A program made the translations under genes and the position numbers. Positions 60,201-64,000 of a DNA stretch of 64,000 bases are shown piece by piece (position 1 is the first letter of the stretch; the number at the start of each line of letters is the position of its first letter). Source of the DNA: Acorus gramineus (Eukaryota; Streptophyta; Magnoliopsida; Acorales; Acoraceae); NCBI GenBank assembly GCA_030737835.1, contig JAUJYN010000020.1, forward strand, positions 1,798,001 to 1,862,000. Reading direction: 5' to 3'. The notes under the pieces are model-generated. The model ran no database searches. It was not told the origin of the DNA and saw only the letters and a program-made list of their open reading frames with translations.

Positions 60201-60215
60201 GACACATATATAACA
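57208..60215 (-). mobile_element. Type A Gypsy 3' LTR, complete, minus strand
   Basis: 3008 bp from TGTCACGACCCC (plus-strand view of the LTR end) to the LTR start at 60215, next to a polypurine tract, so it is the 3' LTR of a minus-strand element. Acidic-tail exon 57552..57604 with TAG at 57552..57554; minisatellite 57730..57915; 130-nt module about 58255..58375; 36-nt exon 58681..58716; GC-rich domain 58855..59300; leader donor CTTAC at 59446..59450; TATA box 59776..59788. In the last two exons and upstream into the leader exon the putative frame is open to about residue VLVVEIRWEAFRC. Confidence 0.93.
59776..59788 (-). promoter_or_regulatory. Probable TATA box of type A LTR
   Basis: ACTTATATAAGT reads the same on both strands. 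It lies upstream (minus strand) of the leader donor at 59450, in the same place as the other type A copies. Confidence 0.5.
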
Positions 60216-60228
60216 TTCTCCCCCCCTT
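60216..60228 (-). other. Polypurine tract, minus strand
   Basis: AAGGGGGGGAGAA on the minus strand directly before the LTR start TGTTATATATG at 60215. Confidence 0.9.
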
Positions 60229-60263
60229 AGGAAATTTTGTCCTCAAAATAAATACAAGAACAT

Positions 60264-60520
60264 CTAAGAAGGGAAAAGATGCGGATACGCGTCACGCATG
60301 GCGTCCTCGAGCTCCCAAGTGGCCTCGGCACCGGAACGGTGCTGCCATCGCACCTTGACCAGCTGGACAGTCTTGGTGCGGAGCCTCTTCTCACGGCGGT
60401 CCAGGATCTCAATCGGCTGCTCGACGAAAGACAAGTCCGGCTCGAAGACGAGCGGCTCGAACGGGATGACGTGAGCAGGATCGTGGACATATCGCCTCAG
60501 CTGCGAGACATGGAAGGCTA
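60264..60520 (-). pseudogene. Gypsy polyprotein C-terminus with chromodomain
   Basis: The open frame covers only the last 85 or so residues: FHVSQLRRYVHDPAHVIPF, then LSFVEQPIEIL and a chromodomain-like end (VKVRWQHRSGAEATWELED, the aromatic and acidic residues of the fold) with TAG at 60264. It is nearly identical to 61678..61935; in about 290 bp I count three base differences, all transitions. The sequence ends at about 60520 in a junction with unrelated LTR sequence. Confidence 0.9.
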
Positions 60521-60606
60521 GAAGAAGGAACACGGAGTACCCTAGCCCGGGTCTCAACGCTGACCCTGCAAGGCCCCTTAATCCTGAGTAGGAAGGCTAG
60601 AAGAAG
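60512..60606. repeat. 16-bp direct repeats flanking a 63-bp LTR filler
   Basis: GGAAGGCTAGAAGAAG occurs at 60512..60527 and 60591..60606. Between them is a piece of the 130-nt LTR module (AACACGGAGTACCCTAGCCC...AAGGCCCCTTAAT). The structure joins the pol end at 60520 to the gag leader at 60607, as expected for end joining with templated filler sequence. Confidence 0.7.
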
Positions 60607-61019
60607 ACATCATCCCTTAATGAGCAATACGCCACATTCTCAACACTTTACACTGGCGCCGCACGCGAACTGAATGGTTACCAGCGATACCGATACACGG
60701 GAAAGAGCTCCATTATCGAGACGCAATCCATACCTTAGAAATTGCAACCAATTCATCACTATCACACTACTGGGCATAAATCTCCTACCCAAACCTTAAT
60801 CCCGCACAAGAGATCTAACAACTGACCCTAACCAGTCGACCCAGTCAACAACTTAAGGGTGGGTCCAGGGGGTCACGTCCACGTCAACGGATGCGAGGAG
60901 GCATGTCGCAACCTAAGATAACTTCTAATACAAGAGTACTCGGATGACAATCCTACGACTCATCATCTATACGACTAGACTTAGGCTCTGACAGGACCAG
61001 GCTCTGATACCAACTTTAT
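60607..61019 (-). mobile_element. Gypsy 5' leader with gag start, minus strand remnant
   Basis: It is close to 11018..11410: primer binding site at 61001..61012, leader, and an ATG in the GGAGGCATG context near 60901..60903. No gag body remains; the next sequence leftwards is filler and the pol C-terminus. Confidence 0.78.
61001..61012 (-). other. Primer binding site for initiator tRNA-Met, minus strand
   Basis: GCTCTGATACCA on plus, the reverse complement of TGGTATCAGAGC, seven bases from the LTR end at 61020. Confidence 0.9.
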
Positions 61020-61629
61020 TGTCACGCGCCAGGCGTTCCCGAGACGTGGCAATAATAAAATATAATATCAGCTATCAATACCTGAGGTCAATAAGGACAC
61101 CAACAACAATACACAAGGCGGCAAAGCAAGATAATGATAAGTGACTGAAAAGTGAAAGCATAATATGTAACAATGTCTGTAAATCAAAAACATTATTACA
61201 GACCCGAATACACAATCAATGTCCTGTGGAAGCCAAGTCTAGACCAAAGAAAATACAACCTGTGCCACATGCACGATTTACAAAGCATAAAATGACTCTA
61301 GGAATGCTGACAACCTCGCACTCACCACCTGCCGACTTTGACCGAGTCAACTCTCCCAATGACTTCTCGCTCGGTCAAAACCCGGATACGCCCCGGAACT
61401 GCAAAATTTTGGAAACGTTACCGGAATTCGATGAAATTTTCGTGAGTGGCTTAGAATGGCACCAGGACACATAATATGCAGTTAGATTTTCAATCGGAGT
61501 CCTCTAGCTCAGGACGATAGCTAACAGTCCAAAATTTTAGCGGTTCCGATCGAAAAACGAAAAAAACTCAAAAACTGCCAGAATGCTCCAATGGTTACCA
61601 GAAGGCTAAAAAGTGACACATATATAACA
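61020..61629 (-). mobile_element. Short recombinant Gypsy LTR, type B end joined to type A start
   Basis: The 3' part (61020..61331) matches the type B LTR at 51259; the 5' part (61332..61629) matches type A U3 at 59922..60215. The join is abrupt at about 61332 and removes everything from U3 to the last leader exon, leaving 610 bp. A polypurine tract lies on one side and a primer binding site on the other, so this LTR serves as the 3' LTR of the element to its right and the 5' LTR of the remnant to its left. Confidence 0.85.
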
Positions 61630-61642
61630 TTCTCCCCCCCTT
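61630..61642 (-). other. Polypurine tract, minus strand
   Basis: AAGGGGGGGAGAA on the minus strand, adjoining the LTR start at 61629; same sequence as at 60216. Confidence 0.9.
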
Positions 61643-61677
61643 AGGAAATTTTGTCCTCAAAATAAATACAAGAACAT

Positions 61678-62486
61678 CTAAGAAGGGAAAAGATGCGGAT
61701 ACGCGTCACGCATGGCGTCCTCGAGCTCCCAAGTGGCCTCGGCACCGGAACGGTGCTGCCATCGCACCTTGACCAGCTGGACGGTCTTGGTGCGGAGCCT
61801 CTTCTCGCGGCGGTCCAGGATCTCAATCGGCTGCTCAACGAAAGACAAGTCCGGCTCGAAGACGAGCGGCTCGAACGGGATGACGTGAGCAGGATCGTGG
61901 ACATATCGCCTCAGCTGCGAGACATGGAAGACGTCATGAGCCTGAGCCAACTGTGGGGGCAGAGCTATGCGATAGGCCACTTCCCCAACTCGCTCGAGGA
62001 TGAGGAACGGCCCAATGAAACGCGGACTCAGCTTGCCCCGCACACCGAAACGGAAGATGCCCTTCATCGGGGACACCTTCAAGAACACATGGTCACCAAC
62101 CTCGAAGGTGAGCTCACGGCGACGACGGTCGGCGTAGCACTTCTGACGACTCTGAGCGACTCGGATACGCTCGCGAATCGTCTTCACCATCTCTGAGGTC
62201 TGGTGAACTATCTCTGGTCCCTCCAACTGGCGCTCTCCAACACAAGGGGGACCTGCAGCTGCGGCCATAGAGTGCCTCGTAAGGAGCCATCCGGATGCTC
62301 GAGTGGTAGCTGTTGTTGTAGGCAAACTCCACCAACGGAAGGTGCCTCTCCCAACTGCCCCCAAAATCGAGAACACAGGCCCGCAGCATATCCTCAAGAG
62401 TCTGGATCGTCCTCTCCGACTGGCCGTCCGTCTGCGGATGAAACGCTGTACTGAAATGGAGGTTCGTACCAAGGGCGTGCTGGAGG
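61678..62486 (-). pseudogene. Gypsy integrase C-terminal part and chromodomain
   Basis: Two frames must be combined to follow the protein. The first (about 62514 down to 62250) holds [31 protein letters not shown] with the third catalytic acid (Glu), and [14 protein letters not shown]. After a frameshift at about 62245 the second (to the TAG at 61678) holds [28 protein letters not shown], the GPF module (FIGPFLILERVGEVAYRIALPP) and a chromodomain with VRWQHRSGAEATWELED. This order is that of chromoviruses, most likely the Tekay/Del group. The chromodomain binds modified histones to guide integration. The breaks make the copy non-autonomous. Confidence 0.92.
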
Positions 62487-63314
62487 CTACGCCAGAACCT
62501 CGAAGTAACCTCGATCGGAAATGATGCTGACTGGAGTGCCATGGAGACGGACAATCTCGGAGACAAATAACTGCGCCAGGGTGTCCAGAGAATCGGTGAG
62601 TCGGATGGGGAGGAAATGAGCAGACTTCGTCAGCCGGTCGACGATCACCCAGATGGCATCGTGACCCGAACGTGACCTCGGCAAACCCGAGACGAAGTCC
62701 ATGGTGATCTGCTCCCACTTCCACTGAGGGATCTCAATGGACTGCAGCTTCCCCGCAGGGCGCTGATGCTCCGACTTCACCTGCTGGCATACTAGGCATC
62801 GGGCAACGAAACGGGCAATATCCGTCTTCATCCCGCCCCACCAGTAGCCACGACGAAGGCCTCTGTACATCTTCGTGCCACCAGGATGCACTGTGTACCT
62901 CGAGCGATGGGCCTCCAGAATCTTCCGCTTCAGCTCTGCGTCGTCGGGAATGCACACTCGGCCTCTGAATCGCAGGATCCCGTCCGCGCGAATCTGGTAG
63001 TCCGGACGCTCGCCCCGGGCGACGCCTTCAGAGAGGACTATAAAATGCGGATCCTGAGCCTGAGCCGTGCGGATATCGTCGAGAAGGACTGGCTGCACCA
63101 CTAGCCTGGCCAAAAAGCCACCAGCAGGAGTCTCTCGAACGCTGATCCAGCAAGCGGCCTCCTCCAGAAGCCTCCAACGACGGACAGCCATATGGGCGGC
63201 CATGCCCAAGGGCTGCCTACTGAGCGCATCTGCCACGACATTCGCCTTACCCGGATGGTAAGCGATGTCACAATCGTAGTCCGTCAGGAACTCAACCCAA
63301 CGTCTCTGACGCAT
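62487..63314 (-). pseudogene. Gypsy RNase H end and integrase N-terminal part
   Basis: It runs on from RNase H with MRQRRWVEFLTDYDCDIAYHP and KANVVADALSR. Then come the integrase zinc finger (His136, His143, Cys173, Cys176 of this segment), KWEQITMDFVSGLP with the first Asp (206) and VSIISDR with the second (267). Just after SDR the frame is lost at about 62515, where a few bases present in intact relatives (the DPRF part) seem to be deleted. Confidence 0.92.
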
Positions 63315-63332
63315 GTTGAGCTCCGGCTGGGA

Positions 63333-64000
63333 CTACAGATATGTCAAGCTCTTATGATCAGTAAAGAGCTCGAACTCCTCTCCATAGAGGTAATGCCTCC
63401 ACATCTTCAGCGCAAAGATGATCGCTGCCAACTCCAGGTCATGGGTGGGGTAATTCTGCTCATGGGGCTTCAACTGACGAGACGCGTAAGCCACAACCTT
63501 ACCGTGCTGCATCAGGACGCAACCCACACCCAACTGCGATGCATCTGTGTAAACTGTGAACCCACCACTCCCAGACGGAAGGGTAAGAACTGGCGCTGAG
63601 GTGAGCCTTCGCTTCAGCTCCTGGAAGCTCTCCTCACAAGAAGGGGACCACTCGAACCGAACATCCTTCCGAGTGAGGCGGGTAAGAGGAACGGCTATCT
63701 TCGAGAAACCCTCGACAAACCTCCTGTAATAACCCGCCAAGCCCAAGAAGCTCCGAATCTCTGTGGGGTTCGACGGTCGACGCCAATTCGACACGGCGAG
63801 CGTCTTCTCCGGGTCCACAGATATGCCCTCACCGGAAATCACATGGCCCAGAAAGGCCATACGCTCCAACCAGAACTCGCACTTGCTGAACTTGGCGAAC
63901 AACTGATGTCTGGCCAAAGTCTCCAAGATGGTGAGCGTGCTCCTCAAGACTCCTCGAGTACACCAATATGTCATCGATGAATACTACCACAAAGGAGTCG
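63333..64000 (-). pseudogene. Gypsy reverse transcriptase C-terminus and RNase H, runs off the window
   Basis: At the right edge the minus strand encodes [10 protein letters not shown] with the reverse transcriptase catalytic Asp pair. A frameshift near 63930 follows; then the thumb and connection ([29 protein letters not shown]) and RNase H with Asp144 (VYTDAS), Glu181 (HDLEL) and Asp206 (FTDHKSL). An in-frame TAG at 63333..63335, after SLTYL, separates it from the next segment. Protease, gag and the rest of RT must lie beyond 64000. Confidence 0.93.

Overview
The window is nuclear DNA from a flowering plant with a large, retrotransposon-rich genome. The evidence is a two-exon gibberellin receptor gene of the GID1 family, Ty3/Gypsy chromovirus and Ty1/Copia sequences, plant-type MITEs and plant-style intron borders. 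I cannot name the species. I see no bacterial operon, rRNA, tRNA gene or CRISPR array.

There is one host gene, GID1, on the minus strand (exon 1 28000..28038, exon 2 26518..27543). It lies in an AT-rich low-copy island of about 8 kb (23238..31317). The island also holds a small MITE (23273..23486), a 53-bp-period duplication (23554..23657) and, about 0.8 kb upstream of the GID1 start codon, an 864-bp foldback MITE with a perfect 9-bp target duplication (28872..29735).

Almost everything else is a nest of long terminal repeats (about 2.7-3.7 kb when complete) from related Ty3/Gypsy chromoviruses. I count 21 LTR or LTR pieces on both strands and sort them by shared sequence into informal types A, B, C and D. 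LTRs start TGTTAT or TGTTGG, end GTGACA or GCGACA, and are followed where intact by a primer binding site for initiator tRNA-Met (8553, 42420; minus strand 11394, 61001). Five insert cleanly as solo LTRs with 5-bp target duplications: 11477..15150, 18460..19814, 20363..23041, 47579..50824 and 52062..55236. Two of them split one Copia element (18421..23237). Decayed Gypsy polyprotein remains lie at 35720..37174 (+), 60264..60520 (-) and 61678..64000 (-). The last carries reverse transcriptase, RNase H, integrase and a chromodomain with several breaks.

The most unusual signal is inside the LTRs. Many copies share what looks like a multi-exon leader: a conserved donor, a GC-rich or quite different intron-like interior, a TTGCAG acceptor, a constant 36-nt exon, a GTGAGT donor, and a last exon encoding a short acidic tail that ends at the same TAG. 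The pieces stay in phase across copies. Other findings are a G-quadruplex-type G tract, variable minisatellite arrays, a 1.57-kb duplication inside one LTR, and two places where neighbouring elements appear to share one LTR.
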